From contig NZ_JBHSIS010000003.1 of NCBI RefSeq assembly GCF_042653545.1, forward strand, positions 372,001 through 436,000: DNA of 64,000 nucleotides, given 5' to 3'. The notes beneath the pieces were generated by a model. That model was not told the origin of the DNA. It worked only from the letters and a program-made list of their open reading frames with translations, and did not search any database. This document shows, in pieces, positions 25,322-33,201 of the stretch. Origin of the DNA: Actinophytocola glycyrrhizae. GTDB lineage: Bacteria; Actinomycetota; Actinomycetes; Mycobacteriales; Pseudonocardiaceae. A program made the position numbers and the translations under genes. The number at the start of each line of letters is the position of its first letter. Position 1 is the stretch's first letter.

Positions 25322-27190
25322 ATGGCGTCCGTGTCCAGCACTGGGGAGCGGGTCGTCGCCGGGCGCTACCGGTTGCGCCGGCAGCTCGGCCAGGGCGCCA
25401 TGGGCACCGTGTGGGAGGCCTACGACGAGTTCCTCCACCGCACCGTGTCGGTGAAGGAGGTCCTCCTCCCGCCCGGGGTGCCCGAAGCGCAGGCCGCCGA
25501 GCTGCGGGAACGTACGCTGCGTGAGGCGCGCGCCATCGCCGCGCTGTCCCACCCGAACGTCATCACGCTGCACGACGTCGCCCGCGAGGACGGCGAGCCG
25601 TTCGTCGTGACCGAGTACCTGCTCGCGCACAGCCTGGCCACGCTGATCAACGTCCTCGGCCCGCTGCCGGAGCAGAAGGCCGCCGCGATCACCGACGCGG
25701 TGGCGGCCGGCCTGGCCGCCGCACACCAGGCGGGCATCACGCACCGTGACATCAAGCCGGGGAACGTGCTCATCGGGGTGGACGGTCAGGTGAAGCTGAC
25801 CGACTTCGGCATCGCCCGCAACGTGTCCGAGCAGACGCTCACGAGCACCGGGATCATGCTCGGCTCACCCGCGTACATCTCGCCGGAGGTCGCCGCCGGC
25901 CGCGAGGTGACACCGGCGGCGGACCTGTGGGGCCTTGGCGCGACGCTGTTCGCGGTGATCGAGGGCCGCCCGCCCTACGACGTGGACGGCGCGGTGCTGG
26001 AGACGGTCAACCAGGTCGTGCACGGCGACGTCCCGCGCCCGTCCGCGGCGGGGCCGCTGTGCGACATCATCGCCGCGCTCATGGTGAAGGAGCCAGAGCA
26101 GCGGATCTCGCTGCGCGAGCTGCGCAACCGCCTGCACCCGCTGCTGCCGCCGCCGAGCACCCCGCTGCTGACCGACGAGGACCTGGCCCAGCTGGCGGAG
26201 GCGGCGAGTTATCCACAGCCGCCGGGTTGTCCACAGGCCGACCCGGAAGACCCCGGAACGTCACCCCCAGCCGATAAGATGGCAAGGCGGGACGCCCCCG
26301 GGAACGGGTGGGGGCTGGGCAACGCGCGCGAGGACGACGGTTCCGAGGTGGTTTCCGAGGCTGTCGCCGACGCCGCCGACGAGGTCGGCGGCTCGCGAGG
26401 GCCGGATGACGCTCCCGTGCTCGCCCCCGCGCCAGGGCCGCTGCCCTTCGACGTCACGGTCCGCCACGAAGTTCGCCGCGAACGCGGGTCGGTCGCCTCC
26501 GCGCTCGTCGCGTTCTTCTCCGTGCTCTTCTTCTTCGCCGCGGCCGCAGGCGGTTTCGTGCTCTCCCGCTACGTCGGCGGCGAGCCGATCACGCCACCGC
26601 GGCAACAGACCACCTCGACCCGGCCCTCCGTCCCGGCCGAGGACGACGCGGGCGTCCTCAAACCCAGGACCGGCAACGCCGCCAGCACCACCCCGGCCCA
26701 GGGCGGCGGCTTCCAGGTGCTCGTGCCGGCCAACTGGGTCGAGTTCACCGAGGAGGTCGGCGGCGGCGAGCTGCCAAACAGCACCCGCTTCTACTACGTC
26801 TCACCCGACGGCACCCAGCTGCTGACCGTCGAGCGGATCGTCGACTTCTACCCGGAACACGTGATCGACGAGTACGTCGACGTCCTGATCAACCGCGACT
26901 CCGAGGTGCGCGTCGAGTCGATCGAGATGCGGCCGATCAAGGGCATCACCCCGATCGGTGTCGAGCCGCCGGAGTCCGCACAGGAGCTGACCTACCGCAC
27001 CATCACCAGCGCCGCGGAGCTGGCGCCGGGCGAACAGCGCACCCAGGACCTGCACCAGGGCACCTTCGCGCGCCTGCTGCCCTACGCCCGCGACCTCTGG
27101 GTGGTGTCGATGACCGCGCTCATCGACCAGGAGGACCCCAGCCGCGACCTGTTCGCCGCCATCGCGAAGGAGTTCAAGGTCACCGGATGA
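25322..27190 (+). CDS. Transmembrane serine/threonine protein kinase
   Basis: ~622 residues from ATG 25322; a GTG at 25331 is an alternative, since CACAAT ends 7 nt before it. Kinase domain: RYRLRRQLGQGAMGTVWEAYD (glycine loop), TVSVKEV (ATP Lys), HRDIKPGNVLI (catalytic loop), LTDFGIARN (DFG), GSPAYISPE and DLWGLGATLF. A Pro/Asp-rich linker leads to one membrane helix (SALVAFFSVLFFFAAAAGGFVLS, ~390-418). An external domain of ~200 residues starts at FQVLVPANWVEFTEEVG; it is not a PASTA domain. The signal sensed is unknown. The stop overlaps the ATG of punA, an odd partner for a kinase. Confidence 0.9.
   Translation: MASVSSTGERVVAGRYRLRRQLGQGAMGTVWEAYDEFLHRTVSVKEVLLPPGVPEAQAAELRERTLREARAIAALSHPNVITLHDVAREDGEPFVVTEYLLAHSLATLINVLGPLPEQKAAAITDAVAAGLAAAHQAGITHRDIKPGNVLIGVDGQVKLTDFGIARNVSEQTLTSTGIMLGSPAYISPEVAAGREVTPAADLWGLGATLFAVIEGRPPYDVDGAVLETVNQVVHGDVPRPSAAGPLCDIIAALMVKEPEQRISLRELRNRLHPLLPPPSTPLLTDEDLAQLAEAASYPQPPGCPQADPEDPGTSPPADKMARRDAPGNGWGLGNAREDDGSEVVSEAVADAADEVGGSRGPDDAPVLAPAPGPLPFDVTVRHEVRRERGSVASALVAFFSVLFFFAAAAGGFVLSRYVGGEPITPPRQQTTSTRPSVPAEDDAGVLKPRTGNAASTTPAQGGGFQVLVPANWVEFTEEVGGGELPNSTRFYYVSPDGTQLLTVERIVDFYPEHVIDEYVDVLINRDSEVRVESIEMRPIKGITPIGVEPPESAQELTYRTITSAAELAPGEQRTQDLHQGTFARLLPYARDLWVVSMTALIDQEDPSRDLFAAIAKEFKVTG
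26209..26235 (+). promoter_or_regulatory. Pair of DnaA-box-like sites inside the kinase linker
   Basis: TTATCCACA at 26209-26217 (a perfect match to the classic DnaA box) and TTGTCCACA at 26227-26235, 18 bp apart in one orientation. They lie in the codons for SYPQPPGCPQ in the juxtamembrane linker and use AGT, TAT, CCA, GGT and TGT, uncommon codons here. DnaA binding is inferred from sequence only. Confidence 0.42.
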
Positions 27191-28014
27191 GCGTGGCCTA
27201 TCCTCCCCGGGTGACCGACATCCAGGACCACTCCGCCGAAGCCGTGGCGGCCGCCGCGGCGCTCGCCAAGCGCACCGGCGTCGACACCCATGACGTCGCG
27301 GTCGTGCTCGGCTCCGGCTGGCGACCCGCCGCCGACGTGCTCGGCGCACCCGACACCGAGGTGCCGATCGGCGACCTGCCCGGCTTCGCCGCCCCGACCG
27401 TCGCCGGCCACGGCGGCACGTTGCGATCGCTCCGCGTCGGCGACAAGCGTGTGCTGATCCTGCTCGGCCGCACCCACCTGTACGAGGGCAGTGGCGTCGG
27501 CCCGGTCGTGCACGGTGTGCGGACCGCGGCCGCCGCCGGGTGCCGCACGGTCGTGCTCACCAACGCGGCGGGCTGCCTGCGTGACGGTGTCGCGGTCGGC
27601 CAGCCGGTCCTGATCAGCGACCACCTGAACCTGACGGCCACGTCCCCGCTGTCCGGCGCCCAGTTCGTGGACCTGACCGACCTGTACTCGCCGCGTCTGC
27701 GCGCACTCGCGAAGGAGATCGACGCCTCGCTCGTCGAGGGCGTGTACGCCGGGCTGCCGGGCCCGCACTTCGAGACACCGGCCGAGATCCGCATGCTGCG
27801 CGTGATGGGCGCGGACCTGGTCGGCATGTCGACCGTCCTCGAGGCCATCGCCGCCCGTGCCGCGGGCGTCGAGGTGTTCGGCCTGTCGCTGGTGACCAAC
27901 CTGGCGGCCGGTGTGACGGGCGAGCCGCTCAACCACGAAGAGGTCCTCGAGGCGGGCCGCGCGTCGGCCACCCGCATGGGCGCGCTGCTGAAGTCGCTGG
28001 TGGAGCGGTCGTGA
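27187..28014 (+). CDS. punA: Purine nucleoside phosphorylase
   Basis: 275 residues, ATG in the ATGA overlap with the kinase gene. Trimeric PNP (class II) motifs: VAVVLGSGWRP (phosphate loop, ~38), VAGHGGTLRSLRVGDKRVLILLGRTHLYEG (~77), VLTNAAGCLRDGV, LISDHLNLTATSPL, GVYAGLPGPHFETPAEIRMLRVMGADLVGMSTVLEAIAAR (signature, ~193) and LVTNLAAGVTGEPLNHEEV (base-binding Asn). Releases purine base and (deoxy)ribose-1-phosphate. The neighbours punA, mutase, upp match the M. tuberculosis punA-pmmB-upp order. Confidence 0.93.
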   Translation: MSVAYPPRVTDIQDHSAEAVAAAAALAKRTGVDTHDVAVVLGSGWRPAADVLGAPDTEVPIGDLPGFAAPTVAGHGGTLRSLRVGDKRVLILLGRTHLYEGSGVGPVVHGVRTAAAAGCRTVVLTNAAGCLRDGVAVGQPVLISDHLNLTATSPLSGAQFVDLTDLYSPRLRALAKEIDASLVEGVYAGLPGPHFETPAEIRMLRVMGADLVGMSTVLEAIAARAAGVEVFGLSLVTNLAAGVTGEPLNHEEVLEAGRASATRMGALLKSLVERS

Positions 28015-29630
28015 GTCTCCCGCCGGAGCTGCGGGACCGCGCGTTCCGCTGGATCGCGGACGACCCCGACCCGGCCACCCGCACGGAGCTGCAGCAGGTC
28101 GCGGCCCGCGCCATGGGCGGCGACCGGTCCGCGGTCGACGAGCTGGCCGACCGCATGAACGGCACGCTCGCGTTCGGCACCGCCGGGCTGCGCGGCCCGG
28201 TGCGCGCGGGCTCCAACGGGATGAACAAGGCGGTCGTGCTGCGTGCGACCCACGGTGTCGCGACGTGGCTGACGCACAAGGGGCACACCGGTGGCACGGT
28301 CATCGTCGGCCGCGACGCCCGCCACGGCTCGGCGGAGTTCGCTGCCGCGGCGGCGTCCGTGCTCACCGCCGCGGGTTTCGTGGTGCGCACGATGCCCGGT
28401 CCGCTGCCGACCCCGATGACCGCGTTCCACGTGCGTGCTCTCGGCGCGGTGGCGGGTATCCAGATCACCGCGTCGCACAACCCGCCCGCCGACAACGGCT
28501 ACAAGGTCTACACCGATGACGGCGCCCAGATCGTCCCGCCCGACGACAAGCTGATCGAAACCGGCATCCGCGAGGCACCGCCCGCCGTGTCGGTGCCCGT
28601 GGCGCCGGGCGCGCTCCCGTTGGCGGACGTGTCGGGTTACGTCGCCCGCGTCGCCACGCTGCCCCGGGGTAGCGCCCGCGACCTGCGGGTCGTGCTGACC
28701 CCGATGCACGGCGTCGGCGGCGGGACCGCGCTGGAAGCCCTGCGGGCGGCGGGTTTCACGGACGTGCGGCTCGTCGGGGCACAGGCCGAGCCGGACCCGG
28801 ACTTCCCGACGGTGGCGTTCCCGAACCCGGAGGAACCGGGCGCCGCGGACCTGCTGCTGGGTTGCGCGTCCGAAGTGGACGCCGACCTGGCGATCGCGCT
28901 GGACCCGGACGCCGACCGCTGCGCCATCGGCGTCCGCGACAAGGACGGCTGGCGCATGCTGCGCGGCGACGAGACGGGTGTGCTGCTCGGTTCGCACGTG
29001 CTGTCCACAGTGGACCAGCCGGACCCGTTGGTGGCGTCGACGATCGTGTCGTCGTCGATGCTGGCGCACGTCGCGGCCGCCAACGGCGCGCGGCACACGG
29101 AGACGCTGACCGGGTTCAAGTGGCTGATGCGCGCGGGCGAGGGCCTGGTGTTCGCCTACGAGGAGGCGCTGGGCCTGTCGGTGGACCCGGACTTCGTGCG
29201 CGACAAGGACGGCATCTCGGCTGCCGTGGTGGCCTGCGACCTGGCGGCCACGCTGAAGGCGGCCGGCCGCACCCTGCTGGACGTGCTCGACGACCTGTAC
29301 ACCGCGCACGGCGTGCACCTGACCGACCAGGTCTCGCTGCGGTTCGCGGACGTGTCGGCGATGCTCCCGCTGGTGGCGGGTCTGCGCTCGACCCCGCCGG
29401 AGCGGCTGTGCGGCGTACCGGTCACCGAGGACGGCCCGGCCGCGGACATCGTCCGCCTGCGCGGCGAAGGCCTGCGCGTGGTGGTCCGCCCATCGGGCAC
29501 GGAACCGAAGGTGAAGGCGTACCTGGAGGTGGTCACCCCGGTGACGGGCACCCTCGCGGACGCCCGCACCCAGGCAACCACCCGACTGGCCACCCTCCGC
29601 GACGAGGTGACGGCACTGCTGAAGGCGTAG
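28011..29630 (+). CDS. pmmB: Phospho-sugar mutase (PmmB / phosphopentomutase-like)
   Basis: 539 residues, GTG in the GTGA overlap with punA. Alpha-D-phosphohexomutase superfamily, PGM2-like subgroup: LAFGTAGLRGPVRAGSNGMN (~53), active-site serine loop QITASHNPPADNGYKVYTDDGAQI (~153), metal loop LALDPDADRCAIG (~297), FKW and FAYEEALGLSVDP (sugar-specificity loop, ~378) and the phosphate-binding RPSGTEPKVKAYLEV (~492). Annotated phosphomannomutase in mycobacteria. The PGM2-like type and coupling to punA favour interconversion of (deoxy)ribose-1-phosphate and -5-phosphate, which links punA to deoC. The exact substrate is inference. Confidence 0.88.
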   Translation: MSLPPELRDRAFRWIADDPDPATRTELQQVAARAMGGDRSAVDELADRMNGTLAFGTAGLRGPVRAGSNGMNKAVVLRATHGVATWLTHKGHTGGTVIVGRDARHGSAEFAAAAASVLTAAGFVVRTMPGPLPTPMTAFHVRALGAVAGIQITASHNPPADNGYKVYTDDGAQIVPPDDKLIETGIREAPPAVSVPVAPGALPLADVSGYVARVATLPRGSARDLRVVLTPMHGVGGGTALEALRAAGFTDVRLVGAQAEPDPDFPTVAFPNPEEPGAADLLLGCASEVDADLAIALDPDADRCAIGVRDKDGWRMLRGDETGVLLGSHVLSTVDQPDPLVASTIVSSSMLAHVAAANGARHTETLTGFKWLMRAGEGLVFAYEEALGLSVDPDFVRDKDGISAAVVACDLAATLKAAGRTLLDVLDDLYTAHGVHLTDQVSLRFADVSAMLPLVAGLRSTPPERLCGVPVTEDGPAADIVRLRGEGLRVVVRPSGTEPKVKAYLEVVTPVTGTLADARTQATTRLATLRDEVTALLKA

Positions 29631-29640
29631 GTTGGCCGCC

Positions 29641-30096
29641 ATGGCCAGGTTGTTGATCGTGCATCACACGCCATCGCCGTCGGTGCAGGCCATGTTCGAG
29701 GCCGTGGTGGCCGGGGCGACGACCGACGAGATCGAGGGTGTCGAGGTCGTGCGCAGGCCCGCGCTCGCGGCCACGGTGTCCGACGCGCTCGAGGCCGACG
29801 GCTACCTGCTCGGCACCCCCGCGAACCTCGGCATGATGTCGGGTGCGTTGAAGGTGTTCTTCGACCTCGCCTACTACCCCTGCCTCGACGCGACCCGCGG
29901 CCGTCCCTTCGGCCTCTACGTGCACGGCAACAACGACACCACCGGCGCTGTCCGCGGCATCGAGTCGGTCACCACCGGCCTCGGCTGGGAGAAGGCGTCA
30001 CCCGTGGTGTCGGTGACCGGCGAGCCGGGCAAGGCCGACCTCCAGGCGTGCTGGGAACTCGGCGCCACGGTCGCCGCCGGACTGATGTCGACGTAG
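29641..30096 (+). CDS. Flavodoxin-like / NAD(P)H-dependent FMN reductase family protein
   Basis: 151 residues from ATG 29641. Flavodoxin fold: ARLLIVHHTPSPSVQAMFEAVVAGA (phosphate-binding loop, ~2-26), ADGYLLGTPANLGMMSGALKVFFDLAYYPC (the GTP...G..SG..K.F.D signature, ~57-86) and a second flavin loop LYVHGNNDTTGAVRGIESV. Probably an FMN-dependent quinone or redox protein. Follows the mutase by 10 bp, so possibly co-transcribed, though no functional link is clear. Confidence 0.8.
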   Translation: MARLLIVHHTPSPSVQAMFEAVVAGATTDEIEGVEVVRRPALAATVSDALEADGYLLGTPANLGMMSGALKVFFDLAYYPCLDATRGRPFGLYVHGNNDTTGAVRGIESVTTGLGWEKASPVVSVTGEPGKADLQACWELGATVAAGLMST

Positions 30097-30131
30097 CCGG
30101 CGATGTCCGCACCGCAGGCTCGCGAACGGCA

Positions 30132-30524
30132 CTAGGCCGTCGCCGCCTGCCGTTCGGTCACCACGGCGCGTTCGCAGTTCTCGTAGTTGGCGATCTTGTG
30201 GTTGAGCACGTCGAGGCACGAGTTCAGCTCGGTGATCCGGCTCAGCACCTCGGTCCGCTGCTCCACCAGGATCTGCTTGCGCCGTCCGGCGCTCGCCACC
30301 CCCTGGTGCCGCAGCTTCGCGTACTCGCGCATCATCCGGATCGGCATGCCGGTCATGCGCAGTTTGGTCAGGAACTCGAGCCACACCAGGTCGTCGTCGG
30401 TGTAGGCGCGGCGGCCGCCCGAGTCCCGGGCGGGTGGTTCGATCAGCTGAATGCGTTCGTAGTAACGGAGAGTGTCGATCGACAACCCACTGCGGTGGGC
30501 TGCCTCGGCGATCGCGTAAGTCAC
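30132..30524 (-). CDS. MerR-family transcriptional regulator
   Basis: 130 residues from GTG 30524. A GTG at 30551 is also in frame but lies inside the promoter. Winged-helix start YAIAEAAHRSGLSIDTLRYYERIQLIEPPARDSGGRRAY (~3-42) is the MerR DNA-binding domain. Then DLVWLEFLTKLRMTGMPIRMMREYAKL and a C-terminal antiparallel coiled coil (RTEVLSRITELNSCLDVLNHKIANYENC). Single Cys residues at ~105 and ~118 could sense thiols, but no metal-binding pair is clear. Aldehyde- or quinone-responsive (NmlR/AdhR-like) subgroups share this promoter type. Convergent with the flavodoxin gene. Confidence 0.85.
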   Translation of the reverse strand: MTYAIAEAAHRSGLSIDTLRYYERIQLIEPPARDSGGRRAYTDDDLVWLEFLTKLRMTGMPIRMMREYAKLRHQGVASAGRRKQILVEQRTEVLSRITELNSCLDVLNHKIANYENCERAVVTERQAATA

Positions 30525-30530
30525 GTCCCG

Positions 30531-30561
30531 ACGGTAGAAGCTGGAGTGCACTCCAGGTCAA
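30531..30561 (-). promoter_or_regulatory. MerR-type autoregulated promoter with 19-bp spacer
   Basis: On the minus strand, -35 TTGACC (30561-30556) and -10 TACCGT (30536-30531) are separated by 19 bp. The spacer contains most of a perfect 16-bp palindrome, CTGGAGTGCACTCCAG (30541-30556). Over-long spacer plus central dyad is the classic MerR-activated layout. The -10 ends 6 nt before GTG 30524, so the transcript is probably leaderless. Confidence 0.85.
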
Positions 30562-30562
30562 G

Positions 30563-30952
30563 TCAGAGGTCGCTCTCCTTCGGGTGCGCCCACGCCTCCA
30601 GGCGCTGCGCCATCTCCCGTACGTCGACGTTCCCGCGGCCGACCTCGCGGACCAGGTCAAGCGCCTCGTCCTCGTCCGCGTCGATCCACCAGCCGTTCAT
30701 GTCACAGATGGTCACGGCCGCGACCCAGCCGAGCCGCCAGTTTCCCTCGACCAGGGGACGCGTGCACACGATCGAGTCGAGCAGCGCTGCCGCCTTGAGC
30801 CACAACGTCTCGTACGCCTGCACCCCGAGCACGGTGGCGCGGGGGCGGTGTGCGGCGGCGTCGAGCAGCCCGAGGTCGCGCACGACCAGATCACCACCGG
30901 TGACGGCAGCGGCCAGCACGAGCAGGTCACTGGCGTCCAAGTACATGATCAC
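30563..30952 (-). CDS. doc: Doc-like (death-on-curing, Fic fold) toxin with altered active site
   Basis: 129 residues, GTG start (ATG 30946 is possible). Doc-family landmarks: YLDASDLLVLAAAVTGG, VRDLGLLDAAAHRPRATVLGVQAYETLWLKAAALLDSIV and a C-terminal LAAVTICDMNG-like helix. The Fic loop reads RPLVEGNWR (65-73), where Doc usually has HPFVDGNKR; the catalytic His is replaced by Arg. Doc toxins phosphorylate EF-Tu, so this copy may be inactive or have changed chemistry. Lies 31 bp after the antitoxin gene, the usual antitoxin-first order. Ends 2 bp from the MerR promoter. Confidence 0.75.
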   Translation of the reverse strand: MIMYLDASDLLVLAAAVTGGDLVVRDLGLLDAAAHRPRATVLGVQAYETLWLKAAALLDSIVCTRPLVEGNWRLGWVAAVTICDMNGWWIDADEDEALDLVREVGRGNVDVREMAQRLEAWAHPKESDL

Positions 30953-30983
30953 GCAAGGATCATGTCAGAGACCACCGACAGTT

Positions 30984-31190
30984 CTAGGCCGTTCCGATGC
31001 GGTCCAGCAGCCCCTTGTAGCGCGGTAGGACGCGGCTCAGCACCTCGCCGAGCTGCTGTTCCTTCTGCAGGCGTGACCAGCGGTCGGCGAGTGCCAGCCG
31101 CAGTATCTCCTGCTTCGACCGCCCTTCGGCTTCGGCCAGCTGGGCGAGGTGGGCGTTCTCCTCGTCCGTGAGCCTCAGAGTCATCGCCAT
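30984..31190 (-). CDS. Ribbon-helix-helix antitoxin
   Basis: 68 residues. ATG 31190 is chosen because TACCGT (minus strand 31203-31198) ends 7 nt before it. The N-terminus MAMTLRLTDEENAHLAQLAEAEGRSKQEILRLALADRW is a CopG/RHH domain (beta strand TLRL, two helices). The tail EQQLGEVLSRVLPRYKGLLDRIG should wrap the toxin. Partner of the Doc-like protein directly downstream. Confidence 0.78.
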   Translation of the reverse strand: MAMTLRLTDEENAHLAQLAEAEGRSKQEILRLALADRWSRLQKEQQLGEVLSRVLPRYKGLLDRIGTA

Positions 31191-31197
31191 GCTTTCG

Positions 31198-31216
31198 ACG
31201 GTACCACCGTGATACC
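31198..31216 (-). promoter_or_regulatory. Promoter and palindromic operator of the toxin-antitoxin pair
   Basis: Near-perfect 17-bp palindrome GGTACCACCGTGATACC at 31200-31216 overlaps the minus-strand -10 hexamer TACCGT (31203-31198). An RHH antitoxin bound here would block RNA polymerase, the usual autorepression of such pairs. Binding itself is inferred. Confidence 0.6.
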
Positions 31217-31224
31217 AGGTCGAC

Positions 31225-31848
31225 CTAGACCGCGCCGTACTGCCGGTCACCGGCGTCGCCGAGCCCCGGCACGATGTAACCGGAGTCGTTCAGCCGCTCG
31301 TCGATGCTCGCCGTCACCAGCCGGACCGGCAGCTTCGCCTCCGAGAGGTGCTTGATGCCCTCCGGCGCGGCCAGCGCGCACACCGCCGTGACGTCGGTGG
31401 CGCCGCGGCCGGTGAGCAGCCGGATCGTGTACTCCATCGAACCGCCGGTCGCGAGCATCGGGTCCAGCACGAACACCGGCCTGCCCGCGAGGTCGGCGGG
31501 CAGCGACTCCATGTACGGCGTCGGCTCGAGCGTCTCCTCGTTGCGCGCGAGGCCGACGAAACCCATCTGCGCCTCGGGAATGAGTTTGTGCGCCTGGTCG
31601 GCCATGCCGAGCCCGGCCCGCAGCACCGGCACCAGCAGCGGCGGCTTCGCGAGCCAGTACCCCTCGGTGCGGGCGACCGGGGTGTGGATGCGCTCGGTGC
31701 GCACCGGCGCCTCCCGCATCGCCTCGTAGATCAGCATGACGGTCAGCTCGTGCAGCGCCGCGCGGAACACGGCGTTGTCGGTGCGGGCGTCCCGCATCAC
31801 GGTCAACCGCGCCTTCGCCAGCGGGTGATCGACGGTGAGCACATCCAT
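31225..31848 (-). CDS. upp: Uracil phosphoribosyltransferase
   Basis: 207 residues, ATG start. Motifs: VDHPLAKARLTVMRD, VPVLRAGLGMADQAHKLIPEAQMGFVGLARNEETLEP (~72-108), and the PRPP-binding VFVLDPMLATGGSMEYTIRLL (~125-145) plus YIVPGLGDAGDRQYG at the C-terminus, which binds uracil. Converts uracil and PRPP to UMP, salvaging base released by the phosphorylases encoded nearby. A -10-like TAACGT (minus strand 31862-31857) ends 8 nt before the ATG, so leaderless transcription is likely. Confidence 0.95.
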   Translation of the reverse strand: MDVLTVDHPLAKARLTVMRDARTDNAVFRAALHELTVMLIYEAMREAPVRTERIHTPVARTEGYWLAKPPLLVPVLRAGLGMADQAHKLIPEAQMGFVGLARNEETLEPTPYMESLPADLAGRPVFVLDPMLATGGSMEYTIRLLTGRGATDVTAVCALAAPEGIKHLSEAKLPVRLVTASIDERLNDSGYIVPGLGDAGDRQYGAV

Positions 31849-31867
31849 GACGCGACACGTTAGCCGC

Positions 31868-32404
31868 TCAGACCGACCACACCTCGGCAGTGGCGAGAAA
31901 AGCGGACGACGACGGCCGGTGCTCGGTGCCGCCGACCGTCACCTCACCGGGCACTGGTTGCCCGTCGACCGTGATGGCCGCGTCCGCGACCGGCGCCAGC
32001 AGCAGTTGCAGCGAGTGCGGGACCCCGTCGAGGGCGAAGCCGTCCGTGGTGAACGTGCGCCGTCCCAGCACGGCCGCCATGGTCACCTCGATGCCCGCGC
32101 CCCGCGCGGTCAGCCCGGTGTCCAGGTCCAGCTCGACCGCCACCGGCGCCGCCTCGACCGCGGGCGCGGGCCACGGCAGCCCGGCCACCTCGGGGAAGTG
32201 CCGCACGAAGTACTGCGCGAGCCACTCGGCCAGCGCCGGGTCGCTGCCGACGGCACGCACCCGGTTCCCGTGCCACAGGACCAGGGCGTTGCCCGCGCCC
32301 CGGACCGACCAGTCCACCGTCCACACGGAAGCGAACGCCGTCACCACGTCACCGTCGGTGAGCCGCACGCCGGGGTTCGCCCCGCTCAGGATCACGGCGG
32401 TCAT
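31868..32404 (-). CDS. Uncharacterised protein coupled to a methyltransferase
   Basis: 178 residues from ATG 32404, in an ATGA overlap with the methyltransferase stop. No signal peptide, membrane helix or known motif. Sequence is beta-rich: VRLTDGDVVTAFASVWTVDWSVRG, NALVLWHGNRVRAVG, EYFVRHF-like helix region around 65, then EVTMAAVLGRRTFTTDGFALDGVPHSLQLLLAPVADAAITVDGQPV. I do not recognise a family. Overlap with the upstream gene suggests a shared pathway or complex with the methyltransferase. Confidence 0.62.
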   Translation of the reverse strand: MTAVILSGANPGVRLTDGDVVTAFASVWTVDWSVRGAGNALVLWHGNRVRAVGSDPALAEWLAQYFVRHFPEVAGLPWPAPAVEAAPVAVELDLDTGLTARGAGIEVTMAAVLGRRTFTTDGFALDGVPHSLQLLLAPVADAAITVDGQPVPGEVTVGGTEHRPSSSAFLATAEVWSV

Positions 32405-33201
32405 CGGTGCGCCAGTACCGCGAACATGGTCACCGACATGTGGAAGTCGCCGGTCTCCGCGCCCGTGGCGAGGTCGGTGAGGAACCGTTCGCAGTCCTCG
32501 GCGCCGATCACGCCGCGGTCGACGGCCATCCTGCCGAGCATCCGCACCAGCTGCCCGGTCGCCGCCTCCGGTGACTGCACCAGCGCCTGCGAGCCGATGT
32601 CGTCGACGGTCAGGCCAGCACCCGTGAGGTGACCGGGAAGCCGCCGCGCCGCGAACGGGTTCACCACACCGCACCGCATCGACTCCGTCATCACCCGCAC
32701 GATCTCCGGGTCACCGGGATGGATGATCGCCGTCGCCCAGTCGGTGTCGGTGATCACCACGCGCCCGCCGGGTCGCAGTACGCGCGCGATCTCCTCGGTC
32801 GCCTTCTGCGGGTGGTCGAGGTGCTGGAACACGCGCTCGCAGGTGACCGCGTCGAGCGAGGAGCCGGTGAACGGCAGGGCGTAGGCGTTGCCGTCGACGA
32901 ACCGTGCGCGGGGCGCGCGCCGCGCCGCTTCCGTGCGCATGCCCGGGTTGGGGTCGACGCCGACGACCTCCCCGTCCGCGCCGACGGTCTCCGCGAGGAG
33001 CCGCGCGAGCTCACCGGTGCCGGAGCCGATGTCGAGCACCCGGTTGCCCGAGGACAGGCCGAGTGCCGAGATGGTCCACGCCCGCAGCCGCGGGATCCCG
33101 GGCAGCCGGGACTGCTGGTCCAGGGCGGCGATCTGCCTCGCCAGAGCATCGGGGGAGATCTCGTCGGCGTGGAAAAGACCGCGCCGGGCACCGTCGGGCA
33201 T
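32401..33201 (-). CDS. Class I SAM-dependent methyltransferase (UbiE-like)
   Basis: 266 residues, ATG start. Rossmann SAM-binding motif VLDIGSGTGELARLLAETVG (~54-73), acidic motif II VVGVDPNPGM, motif post-II ARFVDGNAYALPFTGSSLDAVTCERVFQHLDHPQKATEEIARVLRPGGRVVITDTDW (~97-153), typical of UbiE/MenG-type and small-molecule methyltransferases. Substrate unknown. Starts 23 bp from a divergent gene with an overlapping promoter. Its stop overlaps the downstream start. Confidence 0.85.
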   Translation of the reverse strand: MPDGARRGLFHADEISPDALARQIAALDQQSRLPGIPRLRAWTISALGLSSGNRVLDIGSGTGELARLLAETVGADGEVVGVDPNPGMRTEAARRAPRARFVDGNAYALPFTGSSLDAVTCERVFQHLDHPQKATEEIARVLRPGGRVVITDTDWATAIIHPGDPEIVRVMTESMRCGVVNPFAARRLPGHLTGAGLTVDDIGSQALVQSPEAATGQLVRMLGRMAVDRGVIGAEDCERFLTDLATGAETGDFHMSVTMFAVLAHR

